From: Bacteroides sp. OF04-15BH
GTDB taxonomy: Bacteria; Bacteroidota; Bacteroidia; Bacteroidales; Bacteroidaceae
Direction: 5' to 3'
Length of the DNA stretch: 64,000 bases
Assembly (NCBI RefSeq): GCF_003477995.1
Contig: NZ_QUEM01000002.1
Span: 62,001-126,000 of the forward strand
Both the position numbers and the translations under genes were made by a program. The notes beneath the pieces are model-generated. The model did no database searches, was not told where the DNA came from, and worked only from the letters and a program-made list of their open reading frames with translations. Shown here piece by piece: positions 1 through 8,958 of the stretch (the first letter of the stretch is position 1; each line of letters begins with the position of its first letter).

Positions 1-162
1 AAATTTACGATTAAGGTGGTGATTTGTTTTCAGATTTTGTTTTGTTGAATAAAGATATTCTTTTTTCAGATTTGGTGCTCAAAACGATTTTATATTTTGG
101 TTCTGAAATCTTTCAACTTTTATCTTTTGTGAAGCGGAAAGAACATAATCTATTTTTTTTTG

Positions 163-170
163 TATCTTTG
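163..170 (+). promoter_or_regulatory. metF -7 box
   Basis: TATCTTTG matches the Bacteroidota -7 consensus TAnnTTTG and lies 40 bases upstream of the metF start. No good TTTG is seen 19-21 bases further upstream. The rest of bases 1-210 is AT-rich; I see no gene or riboswitch fold in it, only a loose direct repeat of TTTTCAGATTT near 27 and 64. Confidence 0.5.
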
Positions 171-210
171 TACGATATTGGAATATTATTCATTGATTAT
201 AGAATAGCAG

Positions 211-1164
211 ATGAACGTCATAGATCTGATCAACAGTACTAAAAGTACAGCATTTTCTTTCGAAGTCTTGCCACCGCTTAAAGGTACAGGTATTGATGCA
301 CTTTTCCGTACCATTGAGCAATTGAAGGAATTCGATCCCAAATATGTGAATATTACCACCCATCGTAGTGAATACGTGTATAAGGATGCCGGTAACGGAC
401 TCATGCAGCGGGCGCGCCTGCGTCGCCGTCCCGGAACGATTGCCGTGGCTGCAGCCATTCAAAACAAATATAACCTGCATGTGGTTCCTCATATTCTTTG
501 TAGCGGATTCTCCAAGGAAGATATTGAATATATGCTGCTCGACCTGCAGTTTCTGGGAATCAGTGACTTGCTGGTGCTTCGTGGCGACAAGGCCAAGGAA
601 GACGCTTCTTTCAAACCGACTCCTGGAGGCTATTCCCATGCTACAGAGTTGATTGGTCAGATTAACCGTTTTAATGAGGGCTTTTTTGTAGATGATACCC
701 CCATTAAGGTGCCGGGAGTGCCTTTCTCTTACGGTGTGGCCTGCTATCCAGAGAAGCATGAGGAAGCGCCGAATCTGGAGACAGATTTGCAGATGCTGAA
801 ACTGAAAGCCGATTTGGGTGCCCGATATGCCGTGACTCAGTTGTATTATGACAACGAGAAGTATTTCTCCTTTGTGGAGCGTGCACGCGCCATCGGCATC
901 AATATTCCGATTATTCCGGGCATCAAGCCGCTGGCCAAACTGTCGCAGCTGACGATGGTTCCGAAGACCTTCCATTGCGATTTGCCGCTGGCGTTGTCTT
1001 CAGAAATCCAAAAGTGTAAGTCGGACGAGGAAGTGAAGCAGGTGGGTATTGAATGGGCTGTGCAGCAGTGTAAGGAACTGATGGCACACGGCGTGCCCAG
1101 CATTCATTTCTATACCGTATCGGCAGTGGACAGTATTCGTGAGATTGCCCGCCAAATTTATTAA
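211..1164 (+). CDS. metF: Methylenetetrahydrofolate reductase MetF
   Basis: Cytosolic flavoenzyme that reduces 5,10-methylene-THF to 5-methyl-THF for methionine synthesis. At 317 residues it has the usual bacterial MetF length (a single TIM barrel without the eukaryotic regulatory domain). The N-terminal FSFEVLPP segment carries the conserved Glu (about residue 18) used in catalysis. Further family motifs are LVLRGDKAK near 130 and GVACYPEKHEEA near 175, followed by QLYYD and IPGIKPL. The ATG lies 40 bases after a TATCTTTG box. It heads a compact operon: holB follows after 10 bases. Identity is secure; nothing is odd. Confidence 0.96.
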   Translation: MNVIDLINSTKSTAFSFEVLPPLKGTGIDALFRTIEQLKEFDPKYVNITTHRSEYVYKDAGNGLMQRARLRRRPGTIAVAAAIQNKYNLHVVPHILCSGFSKEDIEYMLLDLQFLGISDLLVLRGDKAKEDASFKPTPGGYSHATELIGQINRFNEGFFVDDTPIKVPGVPFSYGVACYPEKHEEAPNLETDLQMLKLKADLGARYAVTQLYYDNEKYFSFVERARAIGINIPIIPGIKPLAKLSQLTMVPKTFHCDLPLALSSEIQKCKSDEEVKQVGIEWAVQQCKELMAHGVPSIHFYTVSAVDSIREIARQIY

Positions 1165-1174
1165 TTACTGACTG

Positions 1175-2302
1175 ATGATGTTATTCAAGGAGGTTGTAGG
1201 ACAAGACGAGATTAAAGACCGGCTGCGTCGTGAGGCCGATGAAGGGCGTGTGGCGCATGCCTTGCTTTTTTATGGACCGGAAGGATGTGGAAAACTGCCG
1301 GTCGCCTTGGCCTTTGCCCGTTATCTGTTGTGCAGCCAGCCTCATGACGGTGAACCTTGTAGTGCGTGTAACAGTTGCCGGATGACAGCCCGATGGGCGC
1401 ATCCCGACCTCCATTTCGTTTTCCCGGTTGTTAAGTATAAGGATGCGGCGCATTCCGTGTCTGATGTCTATTTGCCGGAGTGGAGAAAACAGTTGGGCGA
1501 GAACGTCTATTTCGGTCTGGATGAATGGCTGGAGGATATGCAGGCTGGCAATCAGCAGGCGATGATTTATTCTGCCGAGAGCGATGCCATACAGAAAAAG
1601 CTGAGTTTGAAATCCAATCAGGGTGGAAAGAAAGTCATGATTATCTGGCTGCCGGAGAAAATGAATCTGGAATGTGCCAATAAACTGCTGAAACTTCTGG
1701 AGGAACCGCCGGCCGAAACACATTTCTTGTTGATAAGTGAACGTTTGGAGGCTGTGTTGCCTACGATTGTCAGTCGGGCGCAGTGTATCGGCATGAAAGG
1801 CTTGTCTGAGGACGAAATAGCCGGTGCACTGATACAGCGAAATGCCTGCGACAGTGATACGGCGCGACGTGTGGCTCATACTGCCAACGGCAACCTGATT
1901 GCCGCCCAACAGTTGCTGCGCAGCAATGCCGATCAGAATCTGTTCTTTGATCTGTTTGTCATTCTGATGCGTCTGAGCTATCAGCGCAAGATCAAGGACC
2001 TGAAGAAATGGAGTGAGCAGATTGCTGCGCTGGGACGGGAAAAACAGAAGAATTTTCTGGCCTATTCGCAGAAACTGATTCGGGAGAACTTTATCTACAA
2101 CTTCCGGCAACCTGACTTGAATTATGAGACGATGGAGGAGGAAAACTTTTCCAGAAATTTTGCCCGTTTCATCAATGAGCGGAATGTGATTCATATAATG
2201 GACGAACTGAGTCTGGCGCAAAGAGATATCGAACAAAACGGAAATCCCAAGTTCGTTTTCTTTGATTTTGCCCTGAAGATGATTGTCCTTCTTATTCAAT
2301 AA
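1175..2302 (+). CDS. holB: DNA polymerase III delta-prime subunit
   Basis: Clamp-loader subunit of the replicative polymerase (375 residues). The N-terminus is the AAA+ domain seen in HolB/DnaX: the P-loop-like GPEGCGKL near residue 33, then a four-cysteine zinc module (C-x8-C-x2-C-x2-C, about 52-67), then KLLKLLEEPPAETHFLL and a sensor region with TIVSRAQ. The P-loop ends in GKL rather than GKT/S, as is common for delta-prime, which does not hydrolyse ATP. Two tandem ATGs (1175 and 1178) are possible starts. It sits 10 bases after metF and 24 bases before ricT, a gene order common in Bacteroidales. Confidence 0.93.
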   Translation: MMLFKEVVGQDEIKDRLRREADEGRVAHALLFYGPEGCGKLPVALAFARYLLCSQPHDGEPCSACNSCRMTARWAHPDLHFVFPVVKYKDAAHSVSDVYLPEWRKQLGENVYFGLDEWLEDMQAGNQQAMIYSAESDAIQKKLSLKSNQGGKKVMIIWLPEKMNLECANKLLKLLEEPPAETHFLLISERLEAVLPTIVSRAQCIGMKGLSEDEIAGALIQRNACDSDTARRVAHTANGNLIAAQQLLRSNADQNLFFDLFVILMRLSYQRKIKDLKKWSEQIAALGREKQKNFLAYSQKLIRENFIYNFRQPDLNYETMEEENFSRNFARFINERNVIHIMDELSLAQRDIEQNGNPKFVFFDFALKMIVLLIQ

Positions 2303-2326
2303 ATTAATATATCTAATCCTTATGAT

Positions 2327-3712
2327 ATGATGGATCAAGACTTTAAAATGAACGGCTGCTGTCGCGGACTTTGTGCCAAAGGGTGCGGACGACAGGACAA
2401 ACAGCTTAATACATACGATTATCTGGCGGATATCCCCGGTAATAGCGAAGCGACTGATCTTGTGGAAGTGCAGTTCAAGAACACGCGCAAAGGATATTAT
2501 CGCAACACTAACCAGTTGCCGCTGGAAAAAGGAGATATTGTGGCCGTTGAGGCTTCTCCGGGACACGATATCGGAGTGGTGACTCTTACCGGAAGACTGG
2601 TTCCTCTTCAGATCAAGAAGGCGAATCTGAAATCGGAACAGGACATCAAGCGTATTTACCGTAAGGCCAAGCCCGTCGATATGGAGAAGTATGAAGAGGC
2701 CAAGGCCAAGGAGCACGATACGATGATCCGTTCCCGTCAGATTGCCAAGAAACTGGGACTGGAGATGAAAATCGGCGATGTGGAGTATCAGGGCGACGGA
2801 AATAAGGCTATCTTTTATTACATAGCCGACGGTCGTGTGGACTTTCGTCAGTTGATCAAGGTGCTGGCCGAAGCTTTCAAGGTACGTATTGAGATGAAAC
2901 AGATTGGAGCGCGTCAGGAAGCCGGACGCATCGGCGGTATCGGTCCTTGTGGCCGCGAATTGTGTTGTGCCACCTGGATGAAGAATTTTGTTTCCGTGTC
3001 AACTAGTGCAGCCCGTTACCAGGATATTTCGCTGAATCCCCAGAAACTGGCCGGACAGTGTGCCAAGTTGAAATGTTGCATGAACTACGAAGTGGATGCT
3101 TATGTGGAAGCCGGAAAACGATTGCCGAGCCGCGAGATTTCATTGCTCACACAGGCTGGAGAATATTTCTTCTTCAAGGCAGATATTCTTTCGGGCATGA
3201 TTACTTATTCTACCGACAAGAATTTGGCAGCCAATCTGGTAACCATTCATGCCAAACGCGCTTTTGCCGTGATTTCGATGAACCGCAAGGGAGAAAAGCC
3301 GGATACGCTTACCGAAGGAAACGACGGTCTGTCGCCAAGAACTGTGGATCTGGTAGAACAAGAGAGCCTGACTCGCTTTGATAAGAGAAAGAAGAAAAAT
3401 CGCAACCGCAAGGACGGTGGAAAACGTAATGCCGCACCGGAGAATCAGAAGACTGGCAAACCGCAGGGTGAGAAGAATGCCGAGATGAACAAACCTCAGC
3501 AGGGAGCTCCGGAGAATGCCGGGAATGCAGAGAACAGAAATAACCGCGAACAAAGAAAGCGTAACCGTCCGGCACAGAAAGAAAACCGCGAGCCTGGAGA
3601 AAACAAGAAAGTAAGGAAGAACCGGGATAACCGGAACAGAAATCAGGCTCCAGAAGGAAAAAATACAGCCGGAGAGGCCGATAGCAAAAAGAACAATGAA
3701 AAAGACGCTTAA
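2327..3712 (+). CDS. ricT: PSP1-domain protein, RicT homologue with basic tail
   Basis: Cytosolic protein of the PSP1 family, related to RicT/YaaT, which in Bacillus is part of an Fe-S complex acting on RNA maturation and phosphorelay. The PSP1 core spans roughly residues 45-300 and is rich in cysteine motifs: CCRGLCAKGCGR at the N-terminus, GPCGRELCCATW near 205 and CAKLKCCMNYE near 245. From about residue 345 the protein changes to a roughly 115-residue, strongly charged, disordered tail of Lys, Arg, Asn, Glu and Gly. The tail contains KNRNRKD, a 7-mer also found at the end of RsmI in this window. The 3' end overlaps gldH by 17 bases, so the two are probably translationally coupled. The family is certain; the role in this organism is inferred. 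Confidence 0.88.
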   Translation: MMDQDFKMNGCCRGLCAKGCGRQDKQLNTYDYLADIPGNSEATDLVEVQFKNTRKGYYRNTNQLPLEKGDIVAVEASPGHDIGVVTLTGRLVPLQIKKANLKSEQDIKRIYRKAKPVDMEKYEEAKAKEHDTMIRSRQIAKKLGLEMKIGDVEYQGDGNKAIFYYIADGRVDFRQLIKVLAEAFKVRIEMKQIGARQEAGRIGGIGPCGRELCCATWMKNFVSVSTSAARYQDISLNPQKLAGQCAKLKCCMNYEVDAYVEAGKRLPSREISLLTQAGEYFFFKADILSGMITYSTDKNLAANLVTIHAKRAFAVISMNRKGEKPDTLTEGNDGLSPRTVDLVEQESLTRFDKRKKKNRNRKDGGKRNAAPENQKTGKPQGEKNAEMNKPQQGAPENAGNAENRNNREQRKRNRPAQKENREPGENKKVRKNRDNRNRNQAPEGKNTAGEADSKKNNEKDA

Positions 3713-4184
3713 CATATTGACTGGTTTTTGCGCACTGCTTGCTTCCCTTGTGGGAGCAGGCAGTTGCTGCAATGAGCCGTCTACCTTGGTATATGAATAC
3801 CGCCCCGTATCTTTTGACGGATGGAATAAGACTGATACGTTGCTTTTCAGCCTGCCGGAAGTAACGCAGGCGGGCGTCTATCAGGGAAAGGTCGGTGTGC
3901 GTACCAATGCCTGTTACCCTTATCAGAAAATCTGGATTGGGGTCTGCCAGACGTTACATCAGCCTGATACCGTCTTTTTAGATACTGTTTGCTGTGAGAT
4001 TGTGCCGTGTTCCGACTTGGATAAAAACGGTATCGGACTGTTTTTGTCAGAATGTCCTTTGCCGGAGCACACTTATCAGGCCGGGCAGACCGGTACCGTT
4101 AAAGTCTTTCATATCCTGCGCCGCGAGGAGGTGCCCGGAGTGGGCCAGGTGGGCCTTCAAATCCAGGCAGTTCCGGCTCCTTAG
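3696..4184 (+). CDS. gldH: GldH-family lipoprotein
   Basis: Predicted lipoprotein of 162 residues: Lys-rich start, hydrophobic stretch, and a Cys at about residue 24-25 (GAGSCC) as the lipidation site. The sequence and its place directly after ricT fit the GldH family, first found through gliding motility in Flavobacterium but present in many non-gliding Bacteroidales, where its job is unknown. The start lies inside the end of ricT (17-base overlap). Its stop codon overlaps the stop of the oppositely oriented rodA (shared TTAG), leaving no room for a dedicated terminator. Confidence 0.82.
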   Translation: MKKTLNILTGFCALLASLVGAGSCCNEPSTLVYEYRPVSFDGWNKTDTLLFSLPEVTQAGVYQGKVGVRTNACYPYQKIWIGVCQTLHQPDTVFLDTVCCEIVPCSDLDKNGIGLFLSECPLPEHTYQAGQTGTVKVFHILRREEVPGVGQVGLQIQAVPAP

Positions 4185-5650
4185 CGTTGAGCCAGATTTC
4201 GCGAAGCGTCGATGCGTAGAAATATGAACAGCAGAATGGTGAATCCCCACAGGGAGGAACCGCCATAGCTGAAGAATGGCAGTGGGATACCGATTACGGG
4301 CGTCAGTCCAAGCACCATTCCCACATTAATGAACAAGTGGAACAGAAAAACACTCAGCACACAATAACCATATACCCGTCCGAACCGGTAGGGCTGTCGC
4401 TCTGCCAGATGAATCAGCCTTAGAATCAATGTGAGAAACAGCAGCAATACCGCTGCCGAACCTACAAAACCTTCTTCTTCACCCACCGTACAGAATATAA
4501 AGTCTGTATCCTGTTCCGGTACATATTTCAGTTTGGTTTGTGTACCGTTCAGAAAGCCTTTTCCTTTCAGACCGCCCGAACCGATGGCGATTTTTGCCTG
4601 GTTCACATTGTATCCGGCTCCTGTGGGGTCGTCTTCCAGTCCCAGCAATACTTTAATACGAATCTGCTGATGTGCTTCAAGCACGTTGTTCAGTACGAAG
4701 TCCACTGAGTAGAAGAAAGCCAGGGAGCCCAATGCAAATACCGCAATATAGAAATATTTCTTCACACGGGCTGTGACGGATACATAGATCAGATAGAGTC
4801 CCAGTCCGATGCATAGCGGCAGTTGCACCCATACCACATCGAAGGGGATGACATAGAATGCAAAAGCCAGTGCCACGACATTGATGCCGGCTGTCCAGTA
4901 AATCAGGTGGGTCAGCATCTTGGACTTGCCGCAATAGATACGGATCATGCTTAAAGTGAAGACCATGATGAGCAGCATCACCGAAAATTCTCCGATACTT
5001 GTTGGAGTGAACCATAGCGGATCCGCGTCAAAGCGTACGCCAACCACAAAGTAGACCACCGCCGAGATGCCGGCAAACAGGATAGAGCCTGGCATTCCTT
5101 CCCGGTAAAGCATCAGGAAGAAAGCAAAATAAACCAGTGCCGAACCGGTTTCGCGCTGCGCGATGATGAGCAGCATGGGGACGAATATCAGGGCCAGTGT
5201 CATGGCGAAGTCACGCCAGCGGGCTATGTTATACCCATACGAAGACATGAACTTGGCCACGGCTAGCGCCGTGGCGAACTTGGCAAATTCGGCAGACTGC
5301 AAGCTGAACGGTCCGATTTTAATCCACGAATGCGAACCTTTGATGTCGCGCGCCAGAAAGGGCGTGATGAACAGCAGTACCAGCAACAGGGCATAGATCA
5401 CATAAGAAAAGGTGTCGTAAATCCGGTCGTTGAGCAACAGAATGATGCTGCCCAGCACAAGAGAGGTGCCGATCCACACAATCTGCATGCCCGAACGTGA
5501 GTCGAATGAGAAGAAGTTTCCTCCCTGGCTGAAGTCATAGCTCGCTCCGCAGATACTGACCCATCCGAAGGCCATGAGAGCCACATACAGCAGAATGGTC
5601 ACCCAGTCTACCGAAGCCCATATACTTTTATTATCTCGATTCGTTACCAT
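4181..5650 (-). CDS. rodA: SEDS peptidoglycan glycosyltransferase RodA
   Basis: Integral membrane glycosyltransferase of 489 residues that polymerises lipid II during side-wall growth with its partner PBP2. Many hydrophobic segments are visible. SEDS signatures near the C-terminus include QAKIAIGSGGLKGKGFLNG, QDTDFIFCTVGEEEGF and PFFSYGGSS. It is longer than the enterobacterial protein (about 370), as is usual in Bacteroidales, because of extra membrane segments in the middle. The ATG lies 20 bases inside the end of mrdA, so translation is probably coupled. It is the last gene of the purH-mre operon and ends tail to tail in gldH. Confidence 0.95.
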   Translation of the reverse strand: MVTNRDNKSIWASVDWVTILLYVALMAFGWVSICGASYDFSQGGNFFSFDSRSGMQIVWIGTSLVLGSIILLLNDRIYDTFSYVIYALLLVLLFITPFLARDIKGSHSWIKIGPFSLQSAEFAKFATALAVAKFMSSYGYNIARWRDFAMTLALIFVPMLLIIAQRETGSALVYFAFFLMLYREGMPGSILFAGISAVVYFVVGVRFDADPLWFTPTSIGEFSVMLLIMVFTLSMIRIYCGKSKMLTHLIYWTAGINVVALAFAFYVIPFDVVWVQLPLCIGLGLYLIYVSVTARVKKYFYIAVFALGSLAFFYSVDFVLNNVLEAHQQIRIKVLLGLEDDPTGAGYNVNQAKIAIGSGGLKGKGFLNGTQTKLKYVPEQDTDFIFCTVGEEEGFVGSAAVLLLFLTLILRLIHLAERQPYRFGRVYGYCVLSVFLFHLFINVGMVLGLTPVIGIPLPFFSYGGSSLWGFTILLFIFLRIDASRNLAQR

Positions 5651-7478
5651 AATTGATTCTTCTATTTTGAAACTCTTCTGCTTTTTTCTCGCTTTCAGGA
5701 GAGAGTTTTCCCATTATGTATTGTTCCATCATCAGGGCACCGAGCGGCACACCGTAGTCGGCTCCCCATCCACCATTTTCCACATACACGGCAATGGCGA
5801 TTTTCGGGTTGTTCATCGGGGCAAATCCCATGAAGGCCGAGTGGTCATGTCCGCGGTTCTGTGCCGTACCCGTTTTACCGCAAACCTCGTAATACGGGCT
5901 GTTTGCCGCGCGACAGGTACCGCCAACTACTGCGCGTCGCATGCCGGCTACAATATAATTATAGTATTTGGAGTCGGTCATGGTGTAATGCTTGCGGCTG
6001 TAGAGCGTGTCCAAAGAACCGCCTTTAATGCTCTTCACTACATGAGGCACATAGTAATAGCCCCGGTTGGCAATGGTGGCTGCCAGATTGGCTATCTGCA
6101 ACGGAGTGGCGTTGACCTCACCCTGTCCGATGGAGATACTGATAACGGTCAGTCCGTTCCACGATCCGCGATAAGCTTTGTCGTAGAACTGTGCATTCGG
6201 GATAAGACCACGCTTCTCGCCCGGCAGGTCCACACCCAGTTTATATCCGAATCCCATAGACACCATATAGTCTTTCCAACGGGTCATCGCTTCCTGCACA
6301 TTCTTATATTTCGTGCGGTTTCCGAACATGTAGAACAGTCCCCAGCAGAAATAACCATTGCAGGACGTTCCGAGTGCCGGTACCAGATTGATGGGGGAGG
6401 CATGGCCGTGGCAGCCTACCTTCAGGCCACGGTAATGAAATCCGTGCGGGCAGGAGAACGCCGTTTGCGGCGTGATGATTCCTTCCTGCAGGAAAGTCAG
6501 TGCCTGAGTCGGCTTAAAGGTTGAACCGGGAGGGTATACACCCATAATGGCTCGGTTGAGCAAAGGTTTCATCAAATCCTTGCTGAGTGTCTGATGGTTC
6601 TTTCCGCGCATACGTCCCACCATCAGGTGCGGGTCGTAGGTCGGGGAAGACACCATGCACAGAATCTCGCCGGTGGAAGGCTCGATGGCAACGATACTGC
6701 CTAGCTTGCCTTGCATCAGGCGTTCGCCCAAGGCCTGAAGCTTCAGGTCGAGTCCCAGAGTAAGGTCTTTTCCCGGAACCGGATCCTTGTCGAATTTGCC
6801 ATCCATGTATTTTCCTTGGATGCGGCCGTGCGCGTCGCGCAGCAGAATTTCGATACCTTTCTCACCGCGCAGCTGTTCTTCGTAGTAGCGCTCTACACCC
6901 AGTTTTCCGATGTAGTCACCGCTCTGATAGTAATCGTCCTTTTCGATGTCGGCCGCAGACACCTCGCCCACATCGCCCAAAACGTGTGCGGCATTGGAGT
7001 ACTGATACTGGCGGATGGCTCTTTTCTGGATGTAGAATCCCGGAAAACGGAACAGCTTTTCGCGGAATACACTGAATTCCTCGGCCGAGAGCTGGCTCAT
7101 GAACAGCTGTTGCGTGTAGCTGGAATAACCGGGGTTGCGTCTGCGGTCCTTGATTTCTTCCATGCGTTTCACGTAGAATTCCGGAGTGATGCCCAGACTT
7201 TGGCATAAGTCGGCCGTATCCACGCCGATTTGTTCGCGCATCACCACCATAATGTCATAGGCCGGCTGGTTGTAGACCAGCAGCTTGCCGTTACGGTCGG
7301 TGATGATTCCTCTCGACGGATATTTGATTCGTTTCAGAAAAGCATTGGAGTCGGCGTTCTTTTTATAGTCGTCGCTCATCAGTTGCAGTGTAAACAGTCG
7401 TATGAGGAAAACAATGACAATGAATACTGCGGCACCGCCAATGACATATTTGCGGTTCTCAAAATCGTATTTTCCCAT
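5631..7478 (-). CDS. mrdA: Penicillin-binding protein 2 (transpeptidase)
   Basis: Class B PBP of the elongasome, 615 residues. One N-terminal membrane anchor (about residues 12-32) is followed by the PBP dimerisation domain and the transpeptidase domain. The catalytic SxxK is STFK in PPGSTFKPTQAL (about residue 320), SxN is SCN in GTSCNGYF (about 370), and KTG is in VCGKTGTAQN (about 530). It forms the enzyme pair with RodA, which follows with a 20-base overlap. mreD lies 6 bases upstream. Confidence 0.95.
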   Translation of the reverse strand: MGKYDFENRKYVIGGAAVFIVIVFLIRLFTLQLMSDDYKKNADSNAFLKRIKYPSRGIITDRNGKLLVYNQPAYDIMVVMREQIGVDTADLCQSLGITPEFYVKRMEEIKDRRRNPGYSSYTQQLFMSQLSAEEFSVFREKLFRFPGFYIQKRAIRQYQYSNAAHVLGDVGEVSAADIEKDDYYQSGDYIGKLGVERYYEEQLRGEKGIEILLRDAHGRIQGKYMDGKFDKDPVPGKDLTLGLDLKLQALGERLMQGKLGSIVAIEPSTGEILCMVSSPTYDPHLMVGRMRGKNHQTLSKDLMKPLLNRAIMGVYPPGSTFKPTQALTFLQEGIITPQTAFSCPHGFHYRGLKVGCHGHASPINLVPALGTSCNGYFCWGLFYMFGNRTKYKNVQEAMTRWKDYMVSMGFGYKLGVDLPGEKRGLIPNAQFYDKAYRGSWNGLTVISISIGQGEVNATPLQIANLAATIANRGYYYVPHVVKSIKGGSLDTLYSRKHYTMTDSKYYNYIVAGMRRAVVGGTCRAANSPYYEVCGKTGTAQNRGHDHSAFMGFAPMNNPKIAIAVYVENGGWGADYGVPLGALMMEQYIMGKLSPESEKKAEEFQNRRINYGNESR

Positions 7479-7484
7479 AGATGC

Positions 7485-8000
7485 CTAGTTTTTCTGCTTT
7501 TTAGGGTTGCGTGCAAATTCCAAAGTCATCATCAGGAGCAGCGACAGGGCAATGCTTCCGCCCATACTGATGAGCAGAACCTCCCAATTGAAGAAAGAGA
7601 ATGCTTCCAGCAGGAAGAAGGTGACGTGGTGCAGCAGAGTGAGCAGGAACAGCAGCTGGAAGAATTTCCATTTACCCATGGAGCGGATTGAGGGAACCAG
7701 ATCCTCGGGAGCATCCTTGGATACCAGCAGTTTCAGTAAGGGGGGCAGGAAAAAGGCTGCCAGAGTCATGGAAGCCGAAACCACACCCGGGGTTCCTGAA
7801 AACACGTCAATCAGGATTCCGGCGATGAAGCCCCAAAGCAGCAGTACGCTGCGGGAAGTGTTTTTGGGGAACAGCAGCAGGAAATAAACGCTGATGAGGG
7901 GTGTGATGCACCCCAGGATATGAATCTGGTTAAACACCAGAACCTGTATGGCCCAGAGGGCAATCATCCATAATATCTTATAAAACCAAACTAATACCAT
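7485..8000 (-). CDS. mreD: Rod shape-determining protein MreD
   Basis: Small inner-membrane protein of 171 residues with about five hydrophobic helices, as expected for MreD. The central motif GFIAGILIDVFSGTPG matches the conserved G-x-G-x3-D part of the family. MreD sequences are poorly conserved, so position is the stronger evidence: 4 bases after mreC and 6 before mrdA in the elongation operon. It is thought to sit with MreC in the inner-membrane part of the elongasome. Confidence 0.9.
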   Translation of the reverse strand: MVLVWFYKILWMIALWAIQVLVFNQIHILGCITPLISVYFLLLFPKNTSRSVLLLWGFIAGILIDVFSGTPGVVSASMTLAAFFLPPLLKLLVSKDAPEDLVPSIRSMGKWKFFQLLFLLTLLHHVTFFLLEAFSFFNWEVLLISMGGSIALSLLLMMTLEFARNPKKQKN

Positions 8001-8004
8001 GATA

Positions 8005-8859
8005 TCATTTCCTTGATTTTTCTTTTAATTGTCCGTCGAGTGCGTTCAGCTCATCCTGATCCGGAGACATGATGACGCATACATCGCGCAGACGGGCGAA
8101 GTCGGTACCCAAGTGTACCTTGATGCGATAAGACAGTCCGTCTTTGGAGTTTCTCACCTGATTGACTTTTCCGATGAACAGTCCTTCCGGGAATACGGAT
8201 GAGAAACCGCTGGTTTCGATGACGTCGCCGGTCTGGATTTTTGCATAGCGGGGCACATCATTCATCCAGGCATAGAGCGGGCTGCCGCCGTCCCAGTTCA
8301 GATAGCCGAAGTAGCCGCTTTTGCGCAGCCGGCAGCTGATGTTTGATTTGGAGTTGAGCACCGGCATGACAATGGAGTAGTGCGGGGCTGTGATATATAC
8401 GATTCCCACGACACCGGTACCACAGACCACGCCCATTTCCGGGCGCACTCCGTCGGCTTCTCCCTTGTTGATGGTGAGGTAATTGTCTTGTAGCAGCACG
8501 GAGTTGTTCACCACGTTGGCGTCCAGCAACTGATAGGAGCGCAGCAGAGAGTCCGTGCGCTGTTGGGTGTAGGTGGGAGGCGTGCTGAGTTTCTTGAGTT
8601 CGTGTTCCAGTTGTGCTATGCGATGTTCGAGCACGACATTGCGTTCGGTCAGTGCCCGGTTGTTGTCGCCTAATGCCAGATAAGACAGAGTCTTGGAGTG
8701 GATTTCCATAATGTTTCCGGCCACGGTATTGGCCGAAGTAAACCACACACTGCCCTGATAGCCGTTAAAACGGAACAGGGCGCACAGACTGATGGCCTCG
8801 AGCAGGATAAAGACGAACCAGTAATTGTATTTCGATAAAAAATCAAGTAGTTTACGCAC
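8005..8859 (-). CDS. mreC: Rod shape-determining protein MreC
   Basis: Periplasmic scaffold of the elongasome, 284 residues from the proposed start. A short basic N-terminus (RKLLDFLSKYNYW) leads into one membrane helix (about residues 12-32), a coiled coil (about 65-100, ALTERNVVLEHRIAQLEHELKK region) and the beta-rich MreC domain with GVVCGTGVVGIV. I chose the GTG at 8859. The longer frame to 8934 opens with TTG and its extra residues are encoded by a strong hairpin (8884-8931), while family members start at the RKLL-type segment. This start could be tested by N-terminal peptide data. mreD follows after 4 bases. Confidence 0.88.
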   Translation of the reverse strand: MRKLLDFLSKYNYWFVFILLEAISLCALFRFNGYQGSVWFTSANTVAGNIMEIHSKTLSYLALGDNNRALTERNVVLEHRIAQLEHELKKLSTPPTYTQQRTDSLLRSYQLLDANVVNNSVLLQDNYLTINKGEADGVRPEMGVVCGTGVVGIVYITAPHYSIVMPVLNSKSNISCRLRKSGYFGYLNWDGGSPLYAWMNDVPRYAKIQTGDVIETSGFSSVFPEGLFIGKVNQVRNSKDGLSYRIKVHLGTDFARLRDVCVIMSPDQDELNALDGQLKEKSRK

Positions 8860-8876
8860 GTTTCTTGTTTGATTAA

Positions 8877-8931
8877 ATAAAAACGGGAAATGAAAGGCGA
8901 CGGGTACAACCTCGCCGGGTTTCATTTCCCG
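8877..8931 (-). terminator. Terminator-like hairpin between mreB and mreC
   Basis: On the minus strand a 12-bp perfect stem (CGGGAAATGAAA with its complement, 8884-8895 and 8920-8931) continues inward with GGCGA/TCGCC after a 3-base bulge and is followed directly by TTTTTATTT. This is the form of an intrinsic terminator, but it lies inside an operon, so it may only attenuate transcription after mreB. Confidence 0.75.
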
Positions 8932-8958
8932 CAATTATGATTCTTATTCCGTTAGTGT

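Noticed and set aside
1..210. Riboswitch ahead of metF
   Set aside because: The leader after the -7 box is about 35 bases, too short for a known SAM or B12 riboswitch, and no fold was seen upstream.
1181..2716. Long open frame of 511 codons on the minus strand opposite holB and ricT
   Set aside because: It lies fully opposite two clear genes, starts without ATG support, and its product resembles no family; it is a by-product of codon bias.
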